DNA of 45,206 nt, from positions 1 through 45,206 of the forward strand of contig CAMBDK010000013.1 in assembly GCA_945865315.1 (NCBI GenBank). Direction: 5' to 3'. This DNA comes from Chitinophaga pinensis. Its GTDB lineage: Bacteria > Bacteroidota > Bacteroidia > 2-12-FULL-35-15. The notes beneath the pieces are model-generated. The model saw nothing but the letters and a program-made list of their open reading frames with translations. It was not told the DNA's origin and searched no databases. Positions 24,850 through 33,898 of this stretch are shown here, one piece after another. The first letter of the stretch is position 1; every line of letters starts with the position of its first letter. Both the position numbers and the translations under genes were made by a program.

Positions 24850-26727
24850 TTAATCCAACTTTTCATAAATCGAATTATTACTTTTAAATTCTGGTACTAA
24901 TGTTTTCATTTTTTTAACAATCAATTTATTATCCTGTTGATCGAATAATGCAATTAATTCATTAATGCTAGTTGTTATTTCATTTAAATCATATTCTTTC
25001 ACTTTTGCTTTCATTATTTGCGTATGATGAGTAGGCAAAGTATTTTCATGGTCAGCTAGTAGCTCTTCGTAAAGTTTTTCTCCAGGGCGTAAACCTGTGT
25101 ATACAATGCTTATATCTTTATCTAAAGTCAAGCCAGAAAGTTTAATCATTTTTTTTGCTAACTCTACAATTTTGACAGATTTGCCCATATCAAAAATAAA
25201 AATTTCAGCCCCTTGTCCCATTGCACCAGCCTCTAGCACTAATTGGCAGGCTTCCGGAATAGTCATAAAATACCTTGTAATATCAGGATGGGTAATGGTT
25301 AAAGGCCCGCCATTTTCTATCTGCTGACGAAACCTTGGTATCACCGAACCATTAGAACCAAGTACATTTCCAAAACGAGTGGTAATAAATTTAGTATTTG
25401 ATTTTTTACTAAGTGATTGGGTATAAATTTCAGCAATGCGCTTGCTTGCCCCCATCACATTCGTAGGGTTTACAGCTTTATCAGTGGAGATCATCACAAA
25501 TTTTTCCACCTTATATTCAACTGACAAATCAGCCAGGTTTCTTGTGCCTAGAACATTGGTAAAAATTGATTCGGATGGATTATTTTCCATCATAGGAACG
25601 TGTTTATAAGCAGCGGCGTGAAAAACAATTTGAGGATTGAATGTTCGAAATACATTTCCCATGCGCTCCCTGTTGCGCACATCACCAATAACTACTTCAT
25701 AGCATTGTTGTTTATGCTTATCAAAAAGTTCCAATTCTATTTCGTATAAAGGAGATTCTGCCTGATCCACTAAAATAATTAGTTTCGGATTAAAAGGGAT
25801 TATCTGCCTAACAATTTCACTGCCTATACTTCCTGCAGCACCTGTTACCAATATAACTTTACCCGATAACTGTTTTTCTATATCCTCTTTATCTAATATA
25901 ATAGGGTCGCGGCCCAACAGGTCTTCAATTTTCACTTTTTTAATTTGCTTAAAACTTAATTCACCATTTATCCAATTGGTAATTGGAGGCACAGTCAATA
26001 TCTTGATAGTATAATTCAAACAGGTATCCACTATTTGCTGTTTACGCGCAGGCAATAAATTTTGAATCGAAATAATTAAATGTGCCACGTTATTATTTTG
26101 TAATAATTCATCTAATTTATCAAGACCAACAATCTTGGTACCTTCAAGCATCTTACCATGTTTTTTTTTGTTATCATCAATAAATGCTAAAACTTTATAT
26201 TTTGTTCCGGCATCACGGTCCAAAGTACGTTTGGTAATAATCCCAGAAGCTCCGGCACCAAAAATAATAACACTTCTTTTTTCTTTATTCGGATTAGTTA
26301 ATTCAAAATAAAGTGCCTTAAACATTACACGCAAACTAATCATTAAAAATGTAGTTGCCATATAATCAATTATAATAATGGAAAAGGGTATAAGGTATTT
26401 ACCATTGATAAAATTTGAGCTAATAATATTAATGATAACAAAAATTAAACTGCCAATAGTTATAACAGAAAATATACGTTGTGAATCTTTCGAACTTGTA
26501 TATTTTATAATACCCTGGTATATTTTAGATATATAAAAAGAGATAGCCCTTAAACCTAGTACCACTAAAAAAACTATAGGGAAATCTTTTATTGTAGCTT
26601 CAGGAATAGCAAAATTAAACCTTACTAAATAGGCCAATATCAAAGAAAATAAACAAATTTTTAAGTCGATGATAAAAATCACCCATCGGGGCATGTTCCG
26701 CAGAAATAGTAAATTGAGTGTTTTCAT
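24850..26727 (-). CDS. Polysaccharide biosynthesis nucleotide-sugar epimerase/dehydratase, CapD/WbpM (FlaA1) type
   Basis: An inner-membrane protein with four N-terminal transmembrane helices (about 14-150) and two Rossmann domains. The first (about 150-260) has VIIFGAGASGIITKRTL; the second, catalytic SDR domain (about 285-600) has GKVILVTGAAGSIGSEIVRQ, FHAAAYKHVPMMENNPSE, MISTDKAVNPTNVMGASKR and TRFGNVLGSNGSVIPRF. Members convert UDP-GlcNAc to 4-keto-6-deoxy sugars for O-antigen, capsule or glycoprotein glycans. I choose ATG 26727 (625 residues, MKTLNLLFLRNMPRWVIF) because the 25 codons upstream lack family resemblance; ATG 26802 is possible. The WbpM-type SDR uses Met-rather-than-Tyr chemistry; STDKAVNP fits that subgroup. 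Confidence 0.88.
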   Translation of the reverse strand: MKTLNLLFLRNMPRWVIFIIDLKICLFSLILAYLVRFNFAIPEATIKDFPIVFLVVLGLRAISFYISKIYQGIIKYTSSKDSQRIFSVITIGSLIFVIINIISSNFINGKYLIPFSIIIIDYMATTFLMISLRVMFKALYFELTNPNKEKRSVIIFGAGASGIITKRTLDRDAGTKYKVLAFIDDNKKKHGKMLEGTKIVGLDKLDELLQNNNVAHLIISIQNLLPARKQQIVDTCLNYTIKILTVPPITNWINGELSFKQIKKVKIEDLLGRDPIILDKEDIEKQLSGKVILVTGAAGSIGSEIVRQIIPFNPKLIILVDQAESPLYEIELELFDKHKQQCYEVVIGDVRNRERMGNVFRTFNPQIVFHAAAYKHVPMMENNPSESIFTNVLGTRNLADLSVEYKVEKFVMISTDKAVNPTNVMGASKRIAEIYTQSLSKKSNTKFITTRFGNVLGSNGSVIPRFRQQIENGGPLTITHPDITRYFMTIPEACQLVLEAGAMGQGAEIFIFDMGKSVKIVELAKKMIKLSGLTLDKDISIVYTGLRPGEKLYEELLADHENTLPTHHTQIMKAKVKEYDLNEITTSINELIALFDQQDNKLIVKKMKTLVPEFKSNNSIYEKLD

Positions 26728-27081
26728 AAATATTGAGCCCAAAGATATGAAAATTGATAGCTTATCTGATGGTTTCCAAAATATAAAATAAAACTGCAGC
26801 AATAAAACAATACTAATAAAAGGTAAATATCTATCTATATACCTACCAGTACTTTACAAACATTTGGAGGAGTATATAAATTGCTAAGCATTTTAAAAAA
26901 TTCATTCAAAAATAATCTAAGACATCATGAGGATACTAATATACAAATTGTTTATTTAAAAACGCATATTACCACTTTTCAAAATTAGATAATGGCTGTT
27001 AATAATTTTGGAATGAAATAAATTTAAATGCTACATATTAATTGATTCAAGTATTTAGAATTTTAAAATTAAAATATTCAA
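26728..27081. other. Divergent intergenic region between the capD-like gene and dapD
   Basis: About 350 bp of AT-rich sequence, part of which may be the capD N-terminus if ATG 26802 is used. No gene, RNA or repeat was recognised. The dapD -7 box follows directly. Confidence 0.4.
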
Positions 27082-27089
27082 TATATTTG
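27082..27089 (+). promoter_or_regulatory. -7 element of dapD
   Basis: TATATTTG is a full match to TAnnTTTG, 28 bp before ATG 27118. No TTG occurs 19-21 bp upstream, so the -33 half is unsupported. Confidence 0.55.
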
Positions 27090-27117
27090 CACAAAAATTA
27101 AAAAAGAATTTAAACAG

Positions 27118-27924
27118 ATGCAACAAATAATAGAAGCTGCTTGGATAAATCGCGACTTACTAAAAGACGAGAAAACAACAGACACCATTCATAAGCTTAT
27201 TGAGATGCTTGACAAAGGTGAGATACGTGTGGCTGAGCCTATTGGCGACGCATGGAAAGTAAATGATTGGATTAAAAAAGCTGTAATACTGTATTTCCCT
27301 ATTCAAAAAATGAAAACTATTGAAATAGGCATTTTTGAATTTTACGATAAAATGAAATTAAAAAACAATTATGAATCTTTAGGGGTTCGTGTTGTTCCAA
27401 ATGCAGTTGCACGCTATGGTTCATATTTATCTAAAGGAGTTATATTGATGCCCAGCTATGTAAATATAGGAGCTTATGTAGATAGCGGTACAATGATTGA
27501 CACTTGGGCTACTGTTGGTTCCTGCGCTCAAATAGGTAAAGATGTTCACATTAGTGGAGGTGTAGGAATTGGTGGAGTACTGGAACCAGTTCAAGCTGCT
27601 CCTGTAATTATTGAAGATGGTTGTTTTATTGGCTCCCGCTGTATCATAGTAGAAGGGGTGCATGTAAAAAAAGAAGCTGTACTTGGTGCCAATGTGGTAC
27701 TTACCAAATCAACAAAAATTATAGATATAACTAATGCAGAGCCTATTGAATATAGAGGTTTTGTCCCTGAACGTTCGGTAGTAATTCCTGGGTCATATAC
27801 TAAAAAATTTCCTGCCGGCGAATATCAAGTACCTTGCGCATTAATTATTGGGAAACGCAAGGAAAGTACTGATTTAAAAACATCATTGAATGCTGCTTTA
27901 AGAGACCATGATATTGTTGTTTAA
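27118..27924 (+). CDS. dapD: 2,3,4,5-tetrahydropyridine-2,6-dicarboxylate N-succinyltransferase
   Basis: A 268-residue cytoplasmic trimeric enzyme that succinylates tetrahydrodipicolinate, the committed step of the succinylase branch to diaminopimelate. The N-terminal helical domain includes GEIRVAEPIGDAWKVNDWIK. A left-handed beta-helix of hexapeptide repeats follows (about 105-230), with MPSYVNIGAYVDSGTMIDTW, GSCAQIGKDVHISGGVGIGG and DGCFIGSRCIIVEGVHV. The C-terminus PCALIIGKRKESTDLKTSLN is typical. With dapA and dapB in the same window, it shows that the organism uses the succinylase rather than the acetylase or aminotransferase route. Confidence 0.95.
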   Translation: MQQIIEAAWINRDLLKDEKTTDTIHKLIEMLDKGEIRVAEPIGDAWKVNDWIKKAVILYFPIQKMKTIEIGIFEFYDKMKLKNNYESLGVRVVPNAVARYGSYLSKGVILMPSYVNIGAYVDSGTMIDTWATVGSCAQIGKDVHISGGVGIGGVLEPVQAAPVIIEDGCFIGSRCIIVEGVHVKKEAVLGANVVLTKSTKIIDITNAEPIEYRGFVPERSVVIPGSYTKKFPAGEYQVPCALIIGKRKESTDLKTSLNAALRDHDIVV

Positions 27925-28019
27925 TATTTTTTTGATTGAAATGAAAAACATCCATTTTATTTTTAAATCTCTACTTTAAACTTTACTTGACACTGGGGAG
28001 AGTTAATTATTATTAGTTT

Positions 28020-29138
28020 ATGAAGATTGCATACGACGCAAAAAGGGCTTTTCTTAATAATAGTGGATTGGGTAATTATGCCCGTACGCTTATTAAATCG
28101 GTAAATCAGTATTACCCTTCAAATAAATACACACTATTTACTACCCGCAAAGAAGAAAATGATTTTTATAAATTTATTGCCGAACAAAAAAACATTTTTA
28201 TACAACAACCACAAAGTTTTATTGATAAAAAATTACAGTCGCGCTGGCGGTCTTTTGAAATTACAGAGTTATTAAATAACCAAGAAATAGATTTATATCA
28301 CGGCCTTAGCAATGAACTTCCTATTAATATAAAAAAATTTAAGGGTAAAAAAATTGTCACTATCCATGATCTTATTTTTTTACGTCATCCACAATTATAT
28401 TCTTTTCTGGATTGTAAAATTTACAATAAAAAATTTCGTGCTGCTTGTGAAATAGCCGATGTAATTATAGCTATTAGTGAAGAAACGAAAAGCGACATTG
28501 AAAAATATTATTCTATTCCAGAAAATAAAATAAAAGTAATCTATCAAAGTTGCGATGAATTATTCTATAAGAGGCCAACAGAAGCAAATATATCCGAAGT
28601 AATTATTAAACATCAATTACCGGAAACCTTTTTATTATATGTTGGTACTATTGAAGAACGGAAAAATTTATTGATATTGATTAAATCTTTAACATACACA
28701 AAAGATATTCCACTAGTTATTGTTGGAAAGCGAAAAAAATATTTCAAAAAAGTGATGGATTATATCCATCAACACAAGTTGGAAAACCGTATATTTTTTC
28801 TTGAAAATGTTAGTAATTCAGATTTGCCAATTATTTTCCGCCTCGCAACTGTTTTTATTTTACCATCCTTATTAGAAGGGTTTGGCATACCAATTATTGA
28901 AGCACTAATAAGTAAAACACCTGTTATTACTACCAAAGGAGGTTGTTTCCCTGAAGCCGGCGGCCCACATAGCATTTATGTTAATCCGAACGATGAAAAA
29001 GAATTGGCTGAAAATATAAATTATCTCATCAATTCAGAAAGCACACGAAAAACAATTGCAGAAAAAGGCTTTGCATATGCTGAGAAATTTCACCCCAAAA
29101 ATATATCTAGCCAATTGATTTCATTATATAACAGCTAA
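28020..29138 (+). CDS. Glycosyltransferase family 4 protein
   Basis: A 372-residue GT-B-fold enzyme. The N-terminal domain includes KIAYDAKRAFLNNSGLGNYAR (Gly-rich start), DLYHGLSNELP and KIVTIHDLIFLRHP. The C-terminal domain holds the GT4 nucleotide-sugar motif: FLLYVGTIEERKNLLILIKS and, further on, LPSLLEGFGIPIIEALISKT with the E-x7-E pattern, then PVITTKGGCFPEAGG. It probably adds a sugar to a cell-surface glycan from the cytoplasmic face; donor and acceptor are unknown. It lies between dapD and dapA in the same direction, with a 46-bp gap to dapA, so co-transcription with dapA is possible. Confidence 0.88.
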   Translation: MKIAYDAKRAFLNNSGLGNYARTLIKSVNQYYPSNKYTLFTTRKEENDFYKFIAEQKNIFIQQPQSFIDKKLQSRWRSFEITELLNNQEIDLYHGLSNELPINIKKFKGKKIVTIHDLIFLRHPQLYSFLDCKIYNKKFRAACEIADVIIAISEETKSDIEKYYSIPENKIKVIYQSCDELFYKRPTEANISEVIIKHQLPETFLLYVGTIEERKNLLILIKSLTYTKDIPLVIVGKRKKYFKKVMDYIHQHKLENRIFFLENVSNSDLPIIFRLATVFILPSLLEGFGIPIIEALISKTPVITTKGGCFPEAGGPHSIYVNPNDEKELAENINYLINSESTRKTIAEKGFAYAEKFHPKNISSQLISLYNS

Positions 29139-29184
29139 ATTATTTATCTTTACTTTCAATGTCAACAGCAACAATATATTTATC

Positions 29185-30075
29185 ATGAGCAAAAAAGAAA
29201 AATTTACAGGCACAGGCGTAGCAATTGTTACCCCATTTAATAGTGATAAAAGTGTTGATTATAAGTCTTTAGGCAAACTTGTTAATTACATTATTAAAGG
29301 AGGGATTGAATATATTGTAGTATTGGGTACTACTGGCGAGTCTGTTACATTATCAAAAGATGAAAAAAAATTGGTCGTGGATTATGTCATAGAAAAGGTA
29401 AATAAGCGTGTTCCTATTGTACTTGGACTGGGAGGCAATGATACTAATGAAATTATTAAGAGCCTAAAGGTGAAAGCCGATTTTAATAATATTGACGCTA
29501 TTCTTTCGGTATCACCGTATTATAATAAACCAAATCAGCTTGGTATTTATGAGCATTACAAATCAATTGCAAAAGAGTCGCCTGTACCTATAATATTATA
29601 CAATGTTCCAGGACGAACTGCTTCAAATATTACTGCTGCTACAACTGTAAAATTAGCCAAGGACTTTAAAAATATAATCGCCATTAAGGAAGCATCAGGC
29701 AATTTAGAGCAGTGCATGAAAATAATTAAACACAAACCCAAAGATTTTTTAGTTATTTCTGGCGACGACATGCTTACATTACCAATGATAGCTTGTGGTG
29801 CCGAGGGGGTAATTTCTGTTATAGCAAATGCTTTTCCGAAGGATTTTTCGGAAATGACGCGCCAAATATTGGCCGGCAATGTTAATGTAGCTCAAAAATT
29901 ACATTATAAATTTACCGATATTATCGAACAGCTATTTGCCGATGGCAACCCTGCTGGCATTAAAGCTGTTTTAGAGCTACAAAATATTTGTACAGCGAAT
30001 GTGCGTTTGCCTCTAGTAAAAATAAATAAGGATACCCAAAAAGAGCTTGAAAAATTAATGGATTTATTTGAATAA
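29185..30075 (+). CDS. dapA: 4-hydroxy-tetrahydrodipicolinate synthase
   Basis: A 296-residue TIM-barrel aldolase that condenses pyruvate with aspartate semialdehyde, the first step of lysine and diaminopimelate synthesis. The Schiff-base lysine is K168 in NIIAIKEASGN; the catalytic Tyr is Y139 in ILYNVPGRTASN; the Thr pair is in VLGTTGESVTLSKDE (T49/T50). ISGDDMLTLPMIACGAEGVI is also typical. It is close to the standard length. Lysine feedback sites were not assessed. Confidence 0.96.
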   Translation: MSKKEKFTGTGVAIVTPFNSDKSVDYKSLGKLVNYIIKGGIEYIVVLGTTGESVTLSKDEKKLVVDYVIEKVNKRVPIVLGLGGNDTNEIIKSLKVKADFNNIDAILSVSPYYNKPNQLGIYEHYKSIAKESPVPIILYNVPGRTASNITAATTVKLAKDFKNIIAIKEASGNLEQCMKIIKHKPKDFLVISGDDMLTLPMIACGAEGVISVIANAFPKDFSEMTRQILAGNVNVAQKLHYKFTDIIEQLFADGNPAGIKAVLELQNICTANVRLPLVKINKDTQKELEKLMDLFE

Positions 30076-30335
30076 TTTCCATCCATTATTTATGCTATCC
30101 AAGCTTGTTATAAATTAGATATTATTTTTGAAATAGAGCAATCATAAGGTATAACCAATGAAACAATATTCCCTGTTTTTATTTACCTAAAAGCCATTAT
30201 GAATGTGCACATTAGACCAAAAAACACCCTAGGGTTAAATACTAATATTCAAACGATAGATTTTTCTTTATTTTTTGTTAATTTCCATCAAGAAAAAAAT
30301 TAAAAGGCGGCTTAAATATTTTTCAATAACCTAAG

Positions 30336-30569
30336 TAAAGCTTTCAAAATAATTTCGACAAAACAGATATATTAATAAAAACAGATGATTTCATTTTTTT
30401 TCAATAAACATCCTTATGAAAACGCGCGTGAGGAATGAACAAAAGCGATGCGGGTTGCAGGTGGGGAGGAATCGTTTGTTCTTGATTTTTTGTTTCTTTG
30501 GTATCAAGACAAAAGAAAAAAACACAGTTTTTGAACCATTTAATTTGCGGATTTATTTAGAAAACTTGA
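30336..30569 (+). mobile_element. MITE-like element, family 1, copy C
   Basis: A 234-bp copy in the same orientation as copy B. The left terminal repeat (TAAAGCTTTCAAAATAATTT) matches copy A exactly; the right end is degraded. It is flanked by CTAAG (30331-30335 and 30570-30574). Core segments shared with the other copies include TTATGAAAACGCGCGTGAGG and the hairpin around 30490-30520. A family 2 element begins within 5 bp of its right end. Confidence 0.8.
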
Positions 30570-30573
30570 CTAA

Positions 30574-30733
30574 GGAATTGGGACAAGACAATCTTTCCAT
30601 TTTGACTTGTTCTTTTGCCATTTTTCCGCGTTGTAAAATCGTTAAATAGTTAACGCTATTCGGCCTCATTTACGCCTTGAAAAATAACAAAATAACTACG
30701 TCAATTCTTTGAACTTTATTTTGTCCTAACTCC
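30574..30733 (+). mobile_element. MITE-like element, family 2, copy 2
   Basis: A 160-bp relative of 13159-13317, in opposite orientation. The shared core includes GTTGTAAAATCGTTAAATAG and CCTCATTTACGCCTTGAAAA. The terminal repeats are GGAATTGGGACAA (30574-30586) and the inverse of GGAGTTAGGACAA (30721-30733), flanked by TAA (30571-30573 and 30734-30736). Its ends match each other better than they match copy 1. It lies back to back with family 1 copy C, upstream of the flippase-like gene. Confidence 0.75.
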
Positions 30734-30822
30734 TAATTGATATTAAAATTATTTATAGGTACTTTTAAAAATAATAAAGAGTCATCATTTACTGTTTAAA
30801 ATTTCAATTCATTAAAAAAACT

Positions 30823-31827
30823 GTGAAAACTAAAGCATTAGAACTACTACAATACTTTTTTTTACTCTCACTGGGTTTACTTTTATCTTGGCTATTTTTT
30901 AAAGATTTAAATTTCACTGATATACAGCAGGTAATAAGTACTGGCAATTTTTATTGGTGTTACCTGGTGCTACTTGTTTCTATTTTAGTATATATATTAA
31001 GAGTGTTGCGCTGGCAAATGCTTATAAAAGCAACAGGTTACAGCAGTGGTTTCATGAACCTTTTAGCTGCTTTATCTATTGGTTATTTTGTAAATTTTGC
31101 TGTGCCACGGCTAGGTGAAATCACACGCTGCCTATCGGTAAAAAAAAATAGCAATATACCCATTATGCAACTTTTAGGCACTGTTATTATTGAACGGGTA
31201 ATTGACGTATTGTGCTTATTACTGGTTTTGCTGCTTACTTTAATTTTCCAGTTTAATTATGTTATTGACTTTTTTTATGAGAATATTTTCAAACCAATTT
31301 ATCATGATATATATAGTAAACTCATAAACGGTAACTATTTTTCACTTTTTATATTTTTAACAGCATTAATTTGCAGCTTCGTTTTATTTTATTATTTCCG
31401 TAAAATTATACTTAAGAAATCGCCAAAATTAATAGTACAGTTCATTCAAGGATTAAAGGAAGGATTTATAAGTATTGCTAAACTAAAGCAAAAACGAATA
31501 TTTATTCTTTATACCATTTTAATATGGGTATGCTATTATTTAATGACCTATTTTTGGTTTTTTGTTTTTGATGAAACCTCTATTTTAACTTGGGGTGCCT
31601 GCCTTACTATATTAAGTATAGGCACTATTGGACGTTCAATACCTATACAGGGGGGTGGAATGGGAGCTTACCATTTTTTGGTGGGACAAGTGGTACTACT
31701 TTATGGTATTACCGGAATAGTTGGTAAAACATTGGCTACACTAATTCATGCAGGACAAACATTTTTCACCTTTGCTATGGGACTTGTTGGATTAATTATT
31801 TTTTTTGTTAGTTATTGGAGAAGGTAA
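30823..31827 (+). CDS. UPF0104 / flippase-like integral membrane protein
   Basis: A 334-residue protein with about eight transmembrane helices and the lysylphosphatidylglycerol synthase TM-region (AglD/UPF0104) pattern. Conserved parts include LRVLRWQMLIKATGY, YFVNFAVPRLGEITRCLSV, GTVIIERVIDVLCLLLV and SIPIQGGGMGAYHFLVGQ. Members probably move or bind lipid-linked intermediates, or help membrane homeostasis, but no reaction is proven for the stand-alone form. The soluble MprF catalytic domain is absent. The start is GTG at 30823, as no ATG is suitable. The 747-bp gap before it is more than half filled by two repeat elements. Confidence 0.8.
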   Translation: MKTKALELLQYFFLLSLGLLLSWLFFKDLNFTDIQQVISTGNFYWCYLVLLVSILVYILRVLRWQMLIKATGYSSGFMNLLAALSIGYFVNFAVPRLGEITRCLSVKKNSNIPIMQLLGTVIIERVIDVLCLLLVLLLTLIFQFNYVIDFFYENIFKPIYHDIYSKLINGNYFSLFIFLTALICSFVLFYYFRKIILKKSPKLIVQFIQGLKEGFISIAKLKQKRIFILYTILIWVCYYLMTYFWFFVFDETSILTWGACLTILSIGTIGRSIPIQGGGMGAYHFLVGQVVLLYGITGIVGKTLATLIHAGQTFFTFAMGLVGLIIFFVSYWRR

Positions 31828-31841
31828 TAAAAACTCCAAAC

Positions 31842-31908
31842 AAAAAAAAGCGGTTAACAAAAGAATGCAATTAAAATTAATTGATTCAATCATTAACCAC
31901 TATTTTTT
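31842..31908. terminator. Bidirectional terminator between convergent genes
   Basis: A nested hairpin has an outer stem GGTTAA (31852-31857) with TTAACC (31893-31898), and an inner stem of GAAT/ATTC plus CAATTAA/TTAATTG around a 2-nt loop. An A-run (31842-31849) lies on one side and a T-run (31902-31908) on the other. It can serve both the flippase-like gene and the acyl-CoA dehydrogenase operon. Confidence 0.6.
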
Positions 31909-31931
31909 ATCTAAGAGATATACTTTTTATC

Positions 31932-33728
31932 TTAATAACAATATTTATTTTCAGAAATTAATTTTGCTGCAATGCTACGTCTTGCAGCAGTAGAATTAAT
32001 AGGAGCTGTTTTTGTAAAACGTTTTAATCCCATAAGCATAATGCGTTGCTCATCGCCATCAGTATAACTATTAATAGCCTCTTTTCCTGATTTATGAATT
32101 CTATCAGCAGCGTCATTCAAATAGACTCGCATAATGTCCAATTGCTCCTTGCAAGCTTCTTCACCACGTTTGCCTACTAATTTCTCTACGCGTAATTGTA
32201 ATGATTCACAAACATATAATTCAATTATCATGTCGGCCAAGTTCATAAGTATTTCCTGCTCTTTGGCTAAATTTGCCATTAGCTTTTGTACAGCGGAGCC
32301 AGCCACCATAAGTATTGCTTTTTTGAAATTTGTGATATATTTTTTTTCATCAGAGAACAATGATTTCTCATCAGCACCAAAATCAGGGATACTCATTAAT
32401 TCGCCAGCAACTTTTTGAGCAGGGCCCATTAAATCTAGTTCACCCTTCATAGCACGTTTAAGCATCATATCTACGGTAAGCATGCGGTTAATTTCGTTTG
32501 TTCCCTCAAAAATTCTATTGATACGAGAATCGCGGTAAGCTCTATCCATAGGAGCTTCTGCGCTATAACCCATACCGCCATATATTTGAACCCCTTCATC
32601 GGAAACGTAATCTAATACTTCAGAAGCATGCACTTTTAAGATAGCCGCTTCAACAGCAAATTGTTCCGTTCCTTTCAGTTTTGCTTTCGCCTCATCCATA
32701 CCACCAGCAATTAATGCGTTTGTTGCATCTTCTATGTTTTGACTAGCTCGGTAAGTCGCGGCTTCTGTAGCATAGGTGCGAATAGCTTGCTCAGCAATTT
32801 TATGGCGGATAGCACCATATTTTGAAATTGGCCTTCCAAATTGCTGACGTTCATTAGCATATTTTACCGATTGCGTAATAATTTCTTTTGAGCCACCAAT
32901 GCATGCACCAGCAAGTTTTACACGACCAAGGTTTAATATATTTACGGCAATTTTAAATCCATTCTGGCGATCAGAAAGTAAATTTTCTACCGGCACTTTA
33001 CAGTCATTAAAAAATACTTGACGTGTAGAACTTCCTTTTATACCCATTTTATGTTCCTCTGGATTTAAAGTAATACCACCATAGTTTTTTTCAACAATAA
33101 AAGCACTTAAATTTTCGTCGTTATCAATTTTTGCGAAAACGGTAAAAATATCAGCAAAACCACCATTAGTGATCCACATTTTTTGACCATTCAAAATATA
33201 ATGTTTACCATCTGGAGTAAGTACCGCTTTTGTTTTACCAGAATTAGCATCCGAACCGGCACTTGGCTCTGTTAAGCAATAACAAGCTTTCCATTCGGCG
33301 CTTGCCAACTTAGGTATGTATTTTGCTTTCTGTTCTGCATTTCCATAATATAAAATTGGTAGTATTCCAATTCCTGTATGAGCCGAAATTGCTACAGCAA
33401 AAGAATGACCTGCACCAAGTACTTCGGTTACTAACATAGAAGTAATAAAATCTTTACCAAAGCCACCAAACTCTTCAGGCACCGAAATCCCTAACAAGCC
33501 CAATTCTCCTGCTTTATTTAATAAATCTACCATAAGCCCTTCTTCTTGCGCATCTATGCGATCAAGGTTAGGCCATACGTTTTGTGCCAAAAAATCATGG
33601 CAAGTTTTAGCTATCATTAATTGTTCTTCATTCCACTCTTCCGAAATAAAAATATCATTTGCGTCTGTTTCTTTAATAAGGAATTCTCCTCCTTTTAATG
33701 CATTCATAGTTTTAGTTATTGTTGTCAT
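31932..33728 (-). CDS. Acyl-CoA dehydrogenase
   Basis: A 598-residue flavoenzyme that makes the trans-2 double bond in the first step of fatty-acid beta-oxidation. The core domain (about 30-420) has CYCLTEPSAGSDANSGKT (FAD and substrate motif), KMWITNGGFADIF, GRVKLAGACIGGS and GYSAEAPMDRAYRDSRINRI with FEGTNEINR near the active site. About 170 extra C-terminal residues (helical) make it like VLCAD-type enzymes, which favour longer chains. It is the last gene of the marR-fadB-fadA-acd unit; gaps are 170 bp to the thiolase and 129 bp from the thiolase to fadB. Confidence 0.93.
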   Translation of the reverse strand: MTTITKTMNALKGGEFLIKETDANDIFISEEWNEEQLMIAKTCHDFLAQNVWPNLDRIDAQEEGLMVDLLNKAGELGLLGISVPEEFGGFGKDFITSMLVTEVLGAGHSFAVAISAHTGIGILPILYYGNAEQKAKYIPKLASAEWKACYCLTEPSAGSDANSGKTKAVLTPDGKHYILNGQKMWITNGGFADIFTVFAKIDNDENLSAFIVEKNYGGITLNPEEHKMGIKGSSTRQVFFNDCKVPVENLLSDRQNGFKIAVNILNLGRVKLAGACIGGSKEIITQSVKYANERQQFGRPISKYGAIRHKIAEQAIRTYATEAATYRASQNIEDATNALIAGGMDEAKAKLKGTEQFAVEAAILKVHASEVLDYVSDEGVQIYGGMGYSAEAPMDRAYRDSRINRIFEGTNEINRMLTVDMMLKRAMKGELDLMGPAQKVAGELMSIPDFGADEKSLFSDEKKYITNFKKAILMVAGSAVQKLMANLAKEQEILMNLADMIIELYVCESLQLRVEKLVGKRGEEACKEQLDIMRVYLNDAADRIHKSGKEAINSYTDGDEQRIMLMGLKRFTKTAPINSTAARRSIAAKLISENKYCY

Positions 33729-33898
33729 AGTTTTATTTATATGGGTGAATATTTGAATTATAACTATTTAATTATTGAATATTTTAATTTTAGATAATAG
33801 GATAAGTTTCGTTAATTTTTATTGTTAAAGTATTAATCATAACAGACAATTATAATTTTTATGGCGTCCTATATAATTTTAATAACAATTAAAAAAAA

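Noticed and set aside
30416-30649. 77-codon frame starting MKTRVRNEQ
   Set aside because: It runs from family 1 copy C into the unrelated family 2 element. The same start in copies A and B goes out of frame through indels, so it is not a conserved gene.
31805-31993. 62-codon frame overlapping the end of the flippase-like gene
   Set aside because: It overlaps a bidirectional terminator and the 3' end of the acyl-CoA dehydrogenase gene, with low-complexity translation.
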